DNA from: CAYFKJ01 sp964343605
GTDB lineage: Bacteria > Pseudomonadota > Alphaproteobacteria > UBA2966
Length of the DNA: 64,000 nucleotides
Reading direction: 5' to 3'
NCBI GenBank assembly: GCA_964343605.1
Contig: CAYFKJ010000003.1
Location: 124,001-188,000 of the forward strand
Shown: in pieces, positions 44,421 through 53,382 of the stretch
Layout of the letters: each line of letters begins with the position of its first letter
Position numbering within the stretch: the stretch's first letter is position 1
Program-made: the position numbers and the translations under genes
Notes under the pieces: model-generated
Told to the model about the DNA's origin: nothing
The model's database searches: none
Seen by the model: only the letters and a program-made list of their open reading frames with translations

Positions 44421-44437
44421 AGCATGAGGCGTGCCAA
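44421..44437 (-). promoter_or_regulatory. Sigma-54 promoter of glnB-glnA
   Basis: On the minus strand the sequence TTGGCACGCCTCATGCT matches the -24/-12 consensus TTGGCACG-N4-TTGCT with only one difference in the -12 element; GG and GC are separated by exactly 10 bp. Start of transcription is expected about 44410, giving an 80-base leader. This is the expected nitrogen-regulated control for PII and glutamine synthetase. Confidence 0.75.
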
Positions 44438-44498
44438 TTCCCGTGATCGCCGAATTCCGCCGAAAACATGGGTTTCAGAGAAAAAGCGACTAAATTAG

Positions 44499-44525
44499 GC
44501 ACAAAAAGCTGCCCAAATTTTGTGC
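44499..44525. promoter_or_regulatory. Inverted repeat upstream of the sigma-54 promoter, candidate activator site
   Basis: GCACAAAA (44499-44506) and TTTTGTGC (44518-44525) form a perfect inverted repeat with an 11-bp spacer. It sits about 90-115 bp upstream of the expected start, where an NtrC-type activator usually binds. Spacing differs from the standard NtrC site, so the identity of the activator is uncertain. TGCATATGCA, a second palindrome, abuts at 44523-44532. Confidence 0.45.
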
Positions 44526-44559
44526 ATATGCATTCGCTCTAAGCAGAATCGAGCGGCTC

Positions 44560-45729
44560 TCAGATAAGGGCGTCTCGCATGCGCCGGACGGCCTCGCGGA
44601 TGTTGTCCGTCGAATTGGCATAGGAAAATCTGAGGTATCCCTCGCCGAACTCGCCGAAGCTGGTGCCGGATACCGTCGCCACGCCGGCTTCCTCCAGGAA
44701 CAGATCCTGCAACTCGCGGGACGACTTCCCGGTGTCTTCAATGTTGGGGAAGGCGTAGAACGCACCACCGGGACGCGGGCAGCGGAAACCGGGCAGGGCG
44801 TTCAGTTCCTCGACGATGACGCCGCGGCGCTCGTCGAAGGCGGCGACCATTTCGTCGACCGCGCCTTGCGGCCCCTGCAAGGCCTCGATGGCAGCATACT
44901 GGGTGGCGGCGTTGACGCAGGAATGGTCGTTGATGCAAAGCCGCGTCGCCATCTCGATCAGGCTTTCGGGCCACACCGAATAGCCGATGCGCCAGCCCGT
45001 CATGGCATAGGTCTTGGACCAGCCGTCCAGCAGGATCAGCCGGTCGCGCAGATGTTCGTAAGCCATCATGGTATGGTGAGGCTGGTTGTCGTAAACCATG
45101 CGGCTGTATATTTCGTCCGACATCACCGCCACGTCAGGGTGGCTTTCGAGGCCGAAGGCGAGCTTTTCCAGTTCGCTTTCGGGTACCACACCACCGGTGG
45201 GATTGGCCGGCGAATTGAGGATGATCAGCTTGGTGCGCGGCGTGATGGCCGCCAGCACCTCGTTGGCGTCAAAGGCGTAGCCGGTATCCTCGTGCAGCTT
45301 GATCGGCACGGGCGTCGCACCGGAAAAGCGGATGGCGCTCTCGTAGATCGGGAAGCCGGGGTTGGGGTACATGATCTCGACGCCGGCCTCGCCGAACATC
45401 AGGCAGGCGAAGAACATTGTGGGCTTGCCGCCCGGCACCACCAGGATGTTGTCCGGATCGACCTCGACCTTGCGGCGGTCCGCGATATCGGCCGCAACCG
45501 CCTCCCGCAGGGGCAGGATGCCGTTGGCCGGAGTATAGCCGTGGTGCCCGTCCGCCAGCGCCTTGCGGCCGGCCTCGACGATATTGTCCGGCGTTGCGAA
45601 GTCGGGCTGGCCGATGCCCAGATTGATGATGTCGCGGCCTTCCTGGGCCAGTGCATTGGCGCGGGCCAATACCTCGAAGGCGCTTTCGGTGCCCAACCGG
45701 GCCATGCGTTCTGCAATAATCATGGCCAA
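44560..45729 (-). CDS. PLP-dependent aminotransferase, class I (aspartate-aminotransferase-like)
   Basis: 389 residues. Motifs: NLGIGQPDFATPDNIVEAGRKAL, HHGYTPANGILPLREA, LNSPANPTGGVV, MSDEIYSRMVYD, and the Schiff-base lysine in DGWSKTYAMTGWRIGY. It transfers amino groups between amino acids and oxo acids; specificity (aspartate, aromatic or alanine-type) is not fixed by the visible residues. It lies with the start facing another transaminase 86 bp away. ATG 45723 (MIIAERM) is an alternative start two codons inside. Confidence 0.9.
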   Translation of the reverse strand: MAMIIAERMARLGTESAFEVLARANALAQEGRDIINLGIGQPDFATPDNIVEAGRKALADGHHGYTPANGILPLREAVAADIADRRKVEVDPDNILVVPGGKPTMFFACLMFGEAGVEIMYPNPGFPIYESAIRFSGATPVPIKLHEDTGYAFDANEVLAAITPRTKLIILNSPANPTGGVVPESELEKLAFGLESHPDVAVMSDEIYSRMVYDNQPHHTMMAYEHLRDRLILLDGWSKTYAMTGWRIGYSVWPESLIEMATRLCINDHSCVNAATQYAAIEALQGPQGAVDEMVAAFDERRGVIVEELNALPGFRCPRPGGAFYAFPNIEDTGKSSRELQDLFLEEAGVATVSGTSFGEFGEGYLRFSYANSTDNIREAVRRMRDALI

Positions 45730-45815
45730 GGCTTATGCCATGGCGGAGGGATGCTTGCAAACTTGCACTCCGCCGCGACTTTTGGGATGGTGCGGCAAAT
45801 AATTGGGAGTGGGGC

Positions 45816-46979
45816 GTGAAACCCGGCAACAGCATTTTATCCGGCTACGGCACGACGGTTTTCGAGGTCATGAGCCGTCTGGCCATCGAGCACAATTCGA
45901 TCAACCTGGGGCAGGGCTTTCCCGATGGCAACGGGCCGGAGGACGTGCGCCAGGCGGCCCACGATGCGCTCGAAATGAACGCCAACCAGTATCCGCCGAT
46001 GATGGGGGTGCCCGAGCTGCGCCAGGCGGTGGCCGCCCACGCCAAGCGCTTCTACGATATCGACGCCGACTGGCAGACCGAGACCATCGTCACCTCTGGC
46101 GCCACTGAAGCCTTGGCGGCGTCGCTGTTCGGGCTGATCGAGCCGGGCGACGAGGTGGTGCTGATCGAACCGCTTTACGACAGTTACCTGCCGATCATCC
46201 AACGCGCCGGCGGCAAGCCTCGCCTGGTACGGGTGGAACCGCCGCATTGGGAACTGCCGCGCAAGGAACTGGCGGCAGTGTTCAGCACTAAAACCAAGCT
46301 CCTGCTCCTGAACAATCCGCAGAACCCTTCGGGAAAGGTGTTCGAGGAGGACGAGCTTGCCTTCATCGCCGATCTGGTTTGCGGTTTCGACGCCTATGCC
46401 GTCTGCGACGAAGTGTACGAGCATCTGGTGTTCGACGGCCGCAAGCATATCCCCTTGATGAACCAGCCGGGGATGCGGGAGCGCTGCGTGCGCATTGGTT
46501 CTGCCGGCAAGACGTTTTCGCTGACCGGCTGGAAGGTCGGCTACGCGACGGCGGCGCCCGAACTGATGGCGCCTGTGGCCAAGGCGCACCAGTTCCTAAC
46601 CTTCACGACGGCGCCGAACCTGCAGCGTGCTGCGGCCTATGGCCTTGGGAAAGAAGATCAATATTTCAAAGATTTATCCGGTGATCTTGAAGCAAAACGT
46701 AATCTTTTGAAGGAGGGTCTGGAAAAAGTCGGGTTCGAGGTCATGGACTGCGGCGGCACCTACTTCATCAATGCCGATTTCCGTCCCCTTGGGTTCAACG
46801 GCACCGACGAGGAGTTCTGCCGCCTGATCACGCTGGAGGCCGGCGTCACGGCGGTTCCCGTCAGCGCCTTCTACTCCGGTCCGGGCGTCGATCACTTCGC
46901 CCGCTTTTGCTTCTGCAAGGAGGACGAAATCCTCGAGGAGGCCGTGGCCAGACTGGCCAAACACTTCGGCAAGTCTTGA
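45816..46979 (+). CDS. PLP-dependent aminotransferase, methionine/kynurenine aminotransferase-like
   Basis: 387 residues from GTG 45816 with GGGAG 9 bp upstream. Motifs: NLGQGFPDGNGPEDVRQAA, NQYPPMMGVPELRQAVA, LNNPQNPSGKVF, VCDEVYEHLVFDG, and SAGKTFSLTGWKVGY with the cofactor lysine. This pattern fits the YbdL/kynurenine aminotransferase group rather than the divergent neighbour's. It overlaps the following 8-oxoguanine deaminase gene by one base (TGATG), so the two should be translated together. Physiological substrate is unproven. Confidence 0.88.
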   Translation: MKPGNSILSGYGTTVFEVMSRLAIEHNSINLGQGFPDGNGPEDVRQAAHDALEMNANQYPPMMGVPELRQAVAAHAKRFYDIDADWQTETIVTSGATEALAASLFGLIEPGDEVVLIEPLYDSYLPIIQRAGGKPRLVRVEPPHWELPRKELAAVFSTKTKLLLLNNPQNPSGKVFEEDELAFIADLVCGFDAYAVCDEVYEHLVFDGRKHIPLMNQPGMRERCVRIGSAGKTFSLTGWKVGYATAAPELMAPVAKAHQFLTFTTAPNLQRAAAYGLGKEDQYFKDLSGDLEAKRNLLKEGLEKVGFEVMDCGGTYFINADFRPLGFNGTDEEFCRLITLEAGVTAVPVSAFYSGPGVDHFARFCFCKEDEILEEAVARLAKHFGKS

Positions 46980-48340
46980 TGCCGGACCGCCGCGCGACGC
47001 TGTGGATCAAGTCGCCGCTTGCCGTCTTTGCCGATGGGGCGGAGGGCGGTATCGTCGTTAAGGACGGCAGGATCGCCGAACTGGTGCCGGGCGGGTCCGA
47101 ACCTGAGATCAAGTCCGATCAGACATTCGATGCCTCGGAACACGTCGTTTTACCGGGGTTGGTCAATACCCACCATCACTTCTACCAGACCCTTACACGA
47201 GCCTTGGGACCCGCGCTCAACCGGGAACTGTTCGATTGGCTGAAAGCGCTCTATCCGGTATGGGCGCACCTCAATGACGAGATGCTGGCGACCGCTACCG
47301 AACTCGCCATGGCGGAACTGCTGCTGTCCGGCTGCACCACCACAACCGATCACCATTATGTGTTTCCGCCCGGTCTCACCAGCGGGCTCGAACCGCAGGT
47401 CGAGGGTGCGTCGAGGGTCGGCATCCGCGCCGTTCTGACCCGAGGGTCGATGAATCTTTCGCAAAAGGACGGCGGCCTGCCGCCCGACGATGTGGTCCAG
47501 GACGCGGACGCCATTCTTGCTGACAGCGAAACAATGATCGCGGCCCACCATCAGCCAGGAGAGGGGGCGATGATCCAGATCTCATTGGCGCCCTGTTCGC
47601 CGTTTTCGGTGACGCGCGAATTAATGCGCGAGACCGCGGTACTGGCGGCGCGGGAAGGCGTTCTCCTGCATACCCATCTCGCGGAAACCGAGGATGAGAA
47701 CGCTTTCTGCTTGGAGGCTTTCGGCATGCGGCCTTTGGACTATCTCGAAGACTGCGGCTGGCTTCGGGAGCGCACCTGGCTGGCCCACGGCATTCATTTT
47801 GACGCGGCCGAGATCAACCGCATGGCGGCGGCGGGCGTGTCCGTCTCCAGTTGTCCCCATTCCAACATGACGCTGGCCTCCGGCATCTGCCCGGTATGCG
47901 ACATGGAGGGGCAGGGTATGTCGGTCGGCCTTGGCGTTGACGGCTCTGCCTCCAACGATGCCTCAAACATGATCGAGGAAGTACGTCAGGCCTTGATGCT
48001 TCAGCGTCTGAGATACGGCTCGGCCAAGGTCTCGCATCTGGATGCCCTGCGCTGGGCGACGGAGGGTTCGGCCAACTGCCTCAACCGGACCGATATCGGG
48101 CGGATCGCCCCCGGCGCCCAGGCCGATCTCGCACTTTTTCGTCTCGATGAGCTCCGGTACTCGGGTTATGACGACGCGCTCGCGGCGCTGATCTTATGTG
48201 GGGCCAGCCGGGCCGACCGCGTGATGGTGGCCGGCGAATGGCGGGTCGTGGACGGCCGCGCGCCGCATATCGACGAGGCCGATCTGATGGAGCGTCACAG
48301 CGCCTTGGCCCGTGATTTACGTGAACGTGCGGGACTTTGA
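46979..48340 (+). CDS. 8-oxoguanine deaminase-like amidohydrolase
   Basis: 453 residues from ATG 46979. TIM-barrel amidohydrolase of the AtzB/TrzN/guanine-deaminase branch: PGLVNTHHHFYQTLTR (first metal-binding His pair), HTHLAETEDE (His and base Glu), WLAHGIHFD, and VGLGVDGSASND (metal Asp). The whole pattern, including the Cys in SSCPHSNM, matches 8-oxoguanine deaminases, which convert 8-oxoguanine to urate. It is translationally coupled to the aminotransferase. A related N-heterocycle deaminase is the alternative. Confidence 0.87.
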   Translation: MPDRRATLWIKSPLAVFADGAEGGIVVKDGRIAELVPGGSEPEIKSDQTFDASEHVVLPGLVNTHHHFYQTLTRALGPALNRELFDWLKALYPVWAHLNDEMLATATELAMAELLLSGCTTTTDHHYVFPPGLTSGLEPQVEGASRVGIRAVLTRGSMNLSQKDGGLPPDDVVQDADAILADSETMIAAHHQPGEGAMIQISLAPCSPFSVTRELMRETAVLAAREGVLLHTHLAETEDENAFCLEAFGMRPLDYLEDCGWLRERTWLAHGIHFDAAEINRMAAAGVSVSSCPHSNMTLASGICPVCDMEGQGMSVGLGVDGSASNDASNMIEEVRQALMLQRLRYGSAKVSHLDALRWATEGSANCLNRTDIGRIAPGAQADLALFRLDELRYSGYDDALAALILCGASRADRVMVAGEWRVVDGRAPHIDEADLMERHSALARDLRERAGL

Positions 48341-48362
48341 ACGGAGCGGGACGATACGGTGC

Positions 48363-48391
48363 TTGACGTACGCCGGACGCGGGTCTAAAGA
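48363..48391 (+). promoter_or_regulatory. Sigma-70 promoter of tRNA-His
   Basis: TTGACG at 48363-48368, 17 bp spacing, then TAAAGA at 48386-48391, followed by a C-rich discriminator and the tRNA 17 bp later. The strong -35 and GC-rich discriminator suit a stable RNA promoter. Confidence 0.65.
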
Positions 48392-48407
48392 AACCCCGCC
48401 CTATTGT

Positions 48408-48485
48408 GGTGGCTGTAGCTCAGTTGGTTAGAGCACTAGATTGTGGATCTAGGGGTCGGGGGTTCAAATCCCCTCAGCCACCCCA
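48408..48485 (+). tRNA. tRNA-His (anticodon GTG)
   Basis: Cloverleaf reads clearly: acceptor GTGGCTG pairs with CAGCCAC (48475-48481), D-stem GCTC/GAGC, anticodon stem CTAGA/TCTAG around TTGTGGA, and a T-arm GGGGG-TTCAAAT-CCCCT. The gene carries the extra G (G-1) at 48408 opposite discriminator C, a histidine tRNA hallmark, and a coded CCA end (48483-48485). No direct repeat of its 3' end is seen downstream, so no integrated element is indicated. Confidence 0.97.
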
Positions 48486-48563
48486 TTACCCTGTAGGATC
48501 GCGGTTGCCTCTCACCGGTACCATAGGCGTTGAAATTTGGGAATCGGCGAGAAAGATTCCCGC

Positions 48564-49919
48564 ATGAATCGCCTTATCGCCGCGGGCGTCGCCCTGTCGA
48601 TCGTGCTTGCTGCCGGGGCGGTGGTTTGGAACTCTCAAATCAAATCTACGGCACCGGTCGTAGAGCTCGGTCCGATGCTGGGATATGTCGGTCCGGATGA
48701 GGCTCGGATTTGGCTGAAGGCTTCCAGGCCCGCGTCGGCCGGCGCATTGGTCAGCCGTAACCCTGATTTCCATGAGGCGAGAACGGTATCCGGACCGGAC
48801 CTGGTTTCCGATTCCGGCCAGATGGGCGTCATTCGGATCAAAGACCTCCAGCCGTCAACGCGTTACTTTTATCGGATAACCCTCGGCGGAGTTGCCGAAG
48901 CCGGAAAGCCCCACTCATTCGTAACGTCGCCGGAGGAGGGGGCAACTGGCCGTTTCCGCTTCGCCGTCGTTTCGTGTATCGGCGAGGTCGAGAGTTTTCT
49001 GGGCATGTATTGGTCGGGTAAATCCGTTTCGGAGGCTTGGAGCGCTCTCGCCGAGGTGCCGCTCGATCTCGTCTTGCAAGTCGGCGACAACGTATATGCG
49101 GCATCCACCGAGCCGGAAGTTCAGCGGCGGATGTATCGACGCCACCGAGAGCTGCCGTCATACCGTAGAGTTTCGTCAATTACGCCGACCCTGGCGATTT
49201 GGGATGATTGGGACTTTGCGGGGAACGACAGCGACGGTTTGTCGTCGGGTAAAAAGCTGTCACTGAGATCGTTCAAGGAGTTGTGGGCCAATCCTTCCTA
49301 TGGTCAAGCCGACGATCCCGGCATCTACTTCAAATTCTCCCGAGGGGACGTGGACGTTTTCATGCTTGATGGCCGCTATCACAGGTCTCCCAACGACACG
49401 GTGGACGACGGGAGTAAGACCATGCTTGGACAACGTCAACTGAGCTGGCTGAAACGTGAATTGTCCGCCTCTAGGGCGACACTCAAGTTTCTCGTTAGCG
49501 GAAGCCAGTGGACCAATTCCGGAAAATCGGATTCCTGGCGAAGTTTCAAGCGCGAGAGAAATGAATTGTTCGACTACATCCGCGATCAAGGAATCGACGG
49601 TGTCATTCTGCTGTCGGGAGACCGCCATCTATCAGCCGGATATCAAGTCGACGGGCGGATTATTGAAATTTCATCAAGTCCATTTGCGGCCGAGAGCCAC
49701 GCTCCACCCGAGCCGCCGGCGGAAATGTTCATGTTGAATGACCAGGGCCGTTATTTCGTGGTCGTGGATGCCGAGACGAACACCTTCCCCCCGAGCTTGA
49801 CCATCGAAATGCATCGCGTTGGAGATGGAATGGTCCGGCGCCGCCAATTCAGCTGGGACGAGATCAACGGAAAATCACAAATACCGCCGTGCGAAACCGC
49901 TGCAGCCTGCCGCCAATAG
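48564..49919 (+). CDS. PhoD-like phosphatase / phosphodiesterase with N-terminal anchor
   Basis: 451 residues from ATG 48564. One hydrophobic segment at 3-20 (signal or anchor), then an Fn3-like region (GPMLGYVGPDEARIWLKA ... TRYFYRITLGG) followed by the metallophosphatase domain: FAVVSCIGEVESF, VLQVGDNVYA, TLAIWDDWDFAGND and LLSGDRHLSAGY. These match alkaline phosphatase D-like enzymes, which work outside the cytoplasm on phosphate mono- or diesters with Ca2+/Fe3+. PhoD is usually Tat-exported, but no twin-Arg motif is seen here. Confidence 0.85.
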   Translation: MNRLIAAGVALSIVLAAGAVVWNSQIKSTAPVVELGPMLGYVGPDEARIWLKASRPASAGALVSRNPDFHEARTVSGPDLVSDSGQMGVIRIKDLQPSTRYFYRITLGGVAEAGKPHSFVTSPEEGATGRFRFAVVSCIGEVESFLGMYWSGKSVSEAWSALAEVPLDLVLQVGDNVYAASTEPEVQRRMYRRHRELPSYRRVSSITPTLAIWDDWDFAGNDSDGLSSGKKLSLRSFKELWANPSYGQADDPGIYFKFSRGDVDVFMLDGRYHRSPNDTVDDGSKTMLGQRQLSWLKRELSASRATLKFLVSGSQWTNSGKSDSWRSFKRERNELFDYIRDQGIDGVILLSGDRHLSAGYQVDGRIIEISSSPFAAESHAPPEPPAEMFMLNDQGRYFVVVDAETNTFPPSLTIEMHRVGDGMVRRRQFSWDEINGKSQIPPCETAAACRQ

Positions 49920-49987
49920 GCATGTGAAGTGTTCTGACTTACCGACGTTGGAGATTGTTTGAAGAACAATGCAATTGAAGCGTTGTG

Positions 49988-50632
49988 CTAGAGATCGACG
50001 CCTCGTTTTTTCATGGCGCGTTGCCATTTCGATTCCATGTCATCGTCAAAAACCAGTCTGTCGTCCGGCAAAATGGTGACCCAGGCGTCGCGCCGCAGTT
50101 CGCTTTCCAATTGGCCGGGCCCCCAGCCGGCATACCCCATGGCGAGGAATCCTCGTTTTGGGCCCTTGCCGTCGGCCAGAGCGTGGAGGATGTCGCGGCT
50201 GCTCGTCATGGAGACGCTACGCGTGACCGCGACGGTTCCCCGGTCGGCGTAATCGTTCGAATGCAGGAAGAAGCCCTGGGATGTTTCAACCGGGCCACCG
50301 TATTGAATTCGGATTTCGCGGCTTTTCTTGTCGCGGTCGGCGGCGCCGTCTTCCGGTTCCAGCAGCTTCGACGCCAAGTCGACGGCGAGCAGCCGGTTCA
50401 CGACCAATCCCATGGCGCTCCGGTCGTCGTGATGCACCATGAAGATAACGGTCTTGTCAAAGCGCGGGTCGCGCATGCGGGGCGCCGCCACCAGCAGCCA
50501 GCCGGTGAGGTTGCCCGACAGCGAGGGTGCCGACGGCTTTGCCGGTTCCGGCTTTTGCGACGGCGGGCCGCTGGCCGCCAGAACCGTTGCCACAGTCAGG
50601 CCGGCAAGCAGTTGACCGATCAATCCCGTCAT
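49988..50632 (-). CDS. YqgE/AlgH family protein with an N-terminal export-like extension
   Basis: 214 residues against about 185 for the family. The core from about residue 40 is typical: GNLTGWLLVAAPRMRDPRFDKTVIFMVHHD, MGLVVNRLL, IQYGGPVETSQGFFLHS, GWGPGQLESELRRDAWV. Before it lies a hydrophobic run (LIGQLLAGLTVATVLAAS) and a Pro/Lys/Ser-rich linker, unlike normal cytoplasmic AlgH. No ATG, GTG or TTG lies near the usual start, so the extension seems to be real coding sequence. It may be exported or membrane-anchored. Confidence 0.88.
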   Translation of the reverse strand: MTGLIGQLLAGLTVATVLAASGPPSQKPEPAKPSAPSLSGNLTGWLLVAAPRMRDPRFDKTVIFMVHHDDRSAMGLVVNRLLAVDLASKLLEPEDGAADRDKKSREIRIQYGGPVETSQGFFLHSNDYADRGTVAVTRSVSMTSSRDILHALADGKGPKRGFLAMGYAGWGPGQLESELRRDAWVTILPDDRLVFDDDMESKWQRAMKKRGVDL

Positions 50633-50735
50633 TTCTGATCCTAATCAGGTACCGGCGTGCTCTACCCTCGACGACGCCGGCGGAAGTTATCTTACACCTC
50701 CGGGGCGGCGAAGCCCAAGACGCCGGACGGCGGGG

Positions 50736-51506
50736 TCAATTGTTTCCCAGATAGGTTTCGACAATACGCCGGGTCGTGCCGTCCGCAATCAGTTCGCCGT
50801 GTATCCGGTCGAACTCTGGCAGGTGCCGCAACCAACGCGACTTATTGCTTACCAGCAACGTCATTTTGATTTGCGCGATGGAGGGATTGAGCTGGATGAT
50901 TTTCGCGCCGAGATTCTTCTCTTTGATGATCCGATTCATCGATACCTTCGAATCGATCATGAAGTCCGCCCTTTTGGCGCCCAGCATGATGGCAATATTC
51001 TCGTCCGCCTTGGCGATAAGCGTTTTGATGCCCGCGCCTTCGACGTTCTGTTTATGCCAGCCGTTGCCGAGATTGGTTATCGCCGTCACACCGAGGCCGA
51101 GCAAGTCGTCGACGGATTTGGCCCGGCTCAGTTGCGTCAGCCGGGGATGCCCCCGCCAGGTAAACAGCGCCATGTCGACGGCGTGAAACGGATGGGCGCC
51201 CACGGCGGCATACTCCCGGCGGGCAGTGGTCGGGACGGTCACCATGAAATCGGCGGTTCCGTTTTCGACCGCTCGCTGAGCGCGCTTCCACGGAAGTTGG
51301 AGAAATTCGAGCTTGATGCCTTGCTTCTTCTCGAAAATCTCGCGGGCAATATCGAAGAAAATGCCCTTTGGTTCTCCCTTCTCGTCAATGAAGGTCATCG
51401 GCTTCCATTGAACGTAGGCGAAGGTAATTTTTCCATCTGAGGCGGCGGCCGTTGTCGTGAAAAACAACGCCGCGACTGCCACCATGCGGTAAAACGTTCC
51501 GCGCAT
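50736..51506 (-). CDS. Periplasmic solute-binding protein, family 3 (orphan)
   Basis: 256 residues from ATG 51506 (a GTG ten codons upstream is possible). A signal peptide (MVAVAALFFTTTAAA) leads to the two-lobe binding domain: ITFAYVQWKPMTFIDEKGEPKGIFFDIAREIF, FLQLPWKRAQRAVENGTADFMVTVPTTARRE, then the ADFMIDSKVSMNRI region and a C-terminal helix. It binds a small polar solute outside the inner membrane. No permease or ATPase gene is near; like the gene at 12316-13071 it is an orphan. Confidence 0.82.
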   Translation of the reverse strand: MRGTFYRMVAVAALFFTTTAAASDGKITFAYVQWKPMTFIDEKGEPKGIFFDIAREIFEKKQGIKLEFLQLPWKRAQRAVENGTADFMVTVPTTARREYAAVGAHPFHAVDMALFTWRGHPRLTQLSRAKSVDDLLGLGVTAITNLGNGWHKQNVEGAGIKTLIAKADENIAIMLGAKRADFMIDSKVSMNRIIKEKNLGAKIIQLNPSIAQIKMTLLVSNKSRWLRHLPEFDRIHGELIADGTTRRIVETYLGNN

Positions 51507-51663
51507 AATCCCCCAAATCCCCAACCGAAATTGCACCCCTATGAGCGTTATAAATCTTACTCGGTGATTACGATCGAGCTCAAGTCAATCAGGGCGTTAT
51601 CCGGTTGGGTTCAGGGGCCGTCGGCCTACGCGGGAATTCAGGTCCGAGCGGCAAGGCTTAATC

Positions 51664-52158
51664 CTACTCTGCATTGGGAAAGCCGTGCCGTGCATGCCAA
51701 TCGGCCAGGGATTCATCGGGATACTCATTGAACTGGGCGTCGCCGGGCTTGGCGTCAACCGGCACCCATGCCGATTTCGAGGCCAGCATCATGTGGGAAT
51801 GCTGGGGCGCTGCCGGCAATTCCGTGTCTATGGCGGAGGCAAACGGGTGGACCAAATCCGGCCAGCGCGGGTCGTAAACCCAAAGCGCCGTTCCGCAATT
51901 GCGGCAGAAGTGGCGACCCGCCGGCGCCTCCGTTTCGTCGCCCGTGGCCGGATCCACATCGAGCTTGTGGTAGACCTGCACGTGTTCCCTGCCGTCCACC
52001 TCCAGGGAGTTCGCATCGGCGCCGAGGTTGATGGCGTATCCGCCCCCGCCGCCGGTCTTTCGGCAGACGGAGCAATAACAGCGCAAAAATGGGATTGGGC
52101 TTCCGGTCTCGACCCGGAAAGCGACGGCGCCACAGTGGCATGAACCGGATAGTAGCAT
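51664..52158 (-). CDS. GFA (CENP-V/glutathione-dependent formaldehyde-activating) domain protein
   Basis: 164 residues. Zinc-binding cysteines are in CHCGAVAF, CYCSVCRKTGGGGGY and HFCRNCGTALWVYDP, the complete pattern of the GFA family. Members bind glutathione adducts or act on small thiols; the formaldehyde reaction is not assured for the family. It stands alone, divergent from a Sel1-repeat protein about 110 bp away. Normal length and motif. Confidence 0.9.
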   Translation of the reverse strand: MLLSGSCHCGAVAFRVETGSPIPFLRCYCSVCRKTGGGGGYAINLGADANSLEVDGREHVQVYHKLDVDPATGDETEAPAGRHFCRNCGTALWVYDPRWPDLVHPFASAIDTELPAAPQHSHMMLASKSAWVPVDAKPGDAQFNEYPDESLADWHARHGFPNAE

Positions 52159-52277
52159 TGGCTTTCCCTCGTACTAATTATATCTGTGTATTCTCGATGA
52201 GGTGATTGGACGCCCAGCAAGGTTACTCTATAATATTTGTATTCGGAGTTCGTTCGCTCCGATAAAGGCATGTGACG

Positions 52278-52934
52278 ATGATAAACACTACAATCCGCAA
52301 TGATTTTTCATCTAATAAACTTAGTGCTGTCATGGGTATTCGCCTAATTACTCTAAGTTTATTTGTTTTTTTCATATTTGTTGCCGCCGGTTCGGTTCAT
52401 GCTCAGGACTTCAAGAAGGGCATGGACGCCTTCCGTGCGGGCGACTTCAGCACGGCGTATTCGGAATGGTATCCGCTGGCCAGCGGCGGACACACCCGTG
52501 CTATGAACAACCTGGGCATGCTGTACAAGAAGGGACTGGGTGTTCAAAAGAACACCAAGCGCGCCTTCAAGTTATTTGAAAAGGCCGGCAAACAGGGCCT
52601 GAATCTGGGTCAGTACAACACCGCTGGAATGTACCAGTCGGGCAAAGGGGTCAAGAAGAACCCCAAGAAAGCCGCGGAATGGATGGAAAAGGCCGCCCGG
52701 AACAGATACGTCAGGGCGCAATACATGATGGGCCTATTTTATGAGCGGGGATTTGGCCATAAGAAAAACGAGGTGAAGGCTCTCGAGTGGTATTATGTGG
52801 CCTTGAAAAACTCCAAGGGGAAATTGCACAAGAAAATCCAGGGCAAGATCGACGAGATCGAGTTTTTGATGACTGAGGAAGAAATCGAGAAGGCAAAGAA
52901 AGCAGCCAAGGAGTTCGCGCCGACCGTCAGCTAG
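52278..52934 (+). CDS. Secreted Sel1-repeat protein
   Basis: 218 residues from ATG 52278; ATG 52332, directly before a clear signal peptide (MGIRLITLSLFVFFIFVAAGSVHA), may be the true start, since the 18 residues before it are polar. Three Sel1-type helical repeats follow (AMNNLGMLYKKGLGVQKN, GQYNTAGMYQSGKGVKKN, AQYMMGLFYERGFGHKKN), each about 36 residues, ending in a Lys/Glu-rich helix. Sel1 proteins are protein-binding scaffolds, often periplasmic. The gene's upstream and first codons are AT-rich. Partner unknown. Confidence 0.85.
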   Translation: MINTTIRNDFSSNKLSAVMGIRLITLSLFVFFIFVAAGSVHAQDFKKGMDAFRAGDFSTAYSEWYPLASGGHTRAMNNLGMLYKKGLGVQKNTKRAFKLFEKAGKQGLNLGQYNTAGMYQSGKGVKKNPKKAAEWMEKAARNRYVRAQYMMGLFYERGFGHKKNEVKALEWYYVALKNSKGKLHKKIQGKIDEIEFLMTEEEIEKAKKAAKEFAPTVS

Positions 52935-53133
52935 GCGAGGGCTTTCCGTCTTTTTCCTCTTCTTCCATTTCCCTTAGAGCTTCGTCCTCAAGTCGGCGCT
53001 CGTATCCCTGGGCTACTTCGTCTTCCAGCAGAGACTGATGAATAAGCCTGAGCCGCCGCGCAAGCTCCTTGCGGCCCTGTTCAAGGGCGAGTTGACAGGC
53101 GTCGAGCAACTTGTCCGACAGGCGGCGATGCAT
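52927..53133 (-). CDS. Small charged helical protein, unknown
   Basis: 68 residues from ATG 53133, which has GGGGGTGGA just upstream; a longer reading to 53238 lacks a ribosome site. The protein is one long amphipathic helix region (LSDKLLDACQLALEQGRKELARRLRLIHQSL) and an acidic tail (EALREMEEEEKDGK). Similar small proteins occur widely in Rhodospirillales-like genomes in my recollection, but I cannot name the family. It overlaps the convergent Sel1 gene by 8 bp. Confidence 0.65.
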   Translation of the reverse strand: MHRRLSDKLLDACQLALEQGRKELARRLRLIHQSLLEDEVAQGYERRLEDEALREMEEEEKDGKPSPS

Positions 53134-53382
53134 TCCACCCCCAGAAAAATATTGGCCACCTAGATTGTTTCTGAATTTGTTTGAAACACCTGGGGCCTTT
53201 GGATCCCTGCAATGCAAGGAATTTTTCAGATCTGGCAATTCCGGATAAACGGATATCGCTCTGGTTTCCGCGCACGATGATCACCGCCCTGACGGCAAAT
53301 CGCAACTTTTTGTTTGTGGCAAGGTCGACCGGTTTTCGTTTACTTATAACGACGGCTCGATTTTCAAAATTGGGGAGAATTC

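Noticed and set aside
48408..49000. Genomic island at tRNA-His
   Set aside because: No integrase and no repeat of the tRNA 3' end downstream; the next gene has normal composition.
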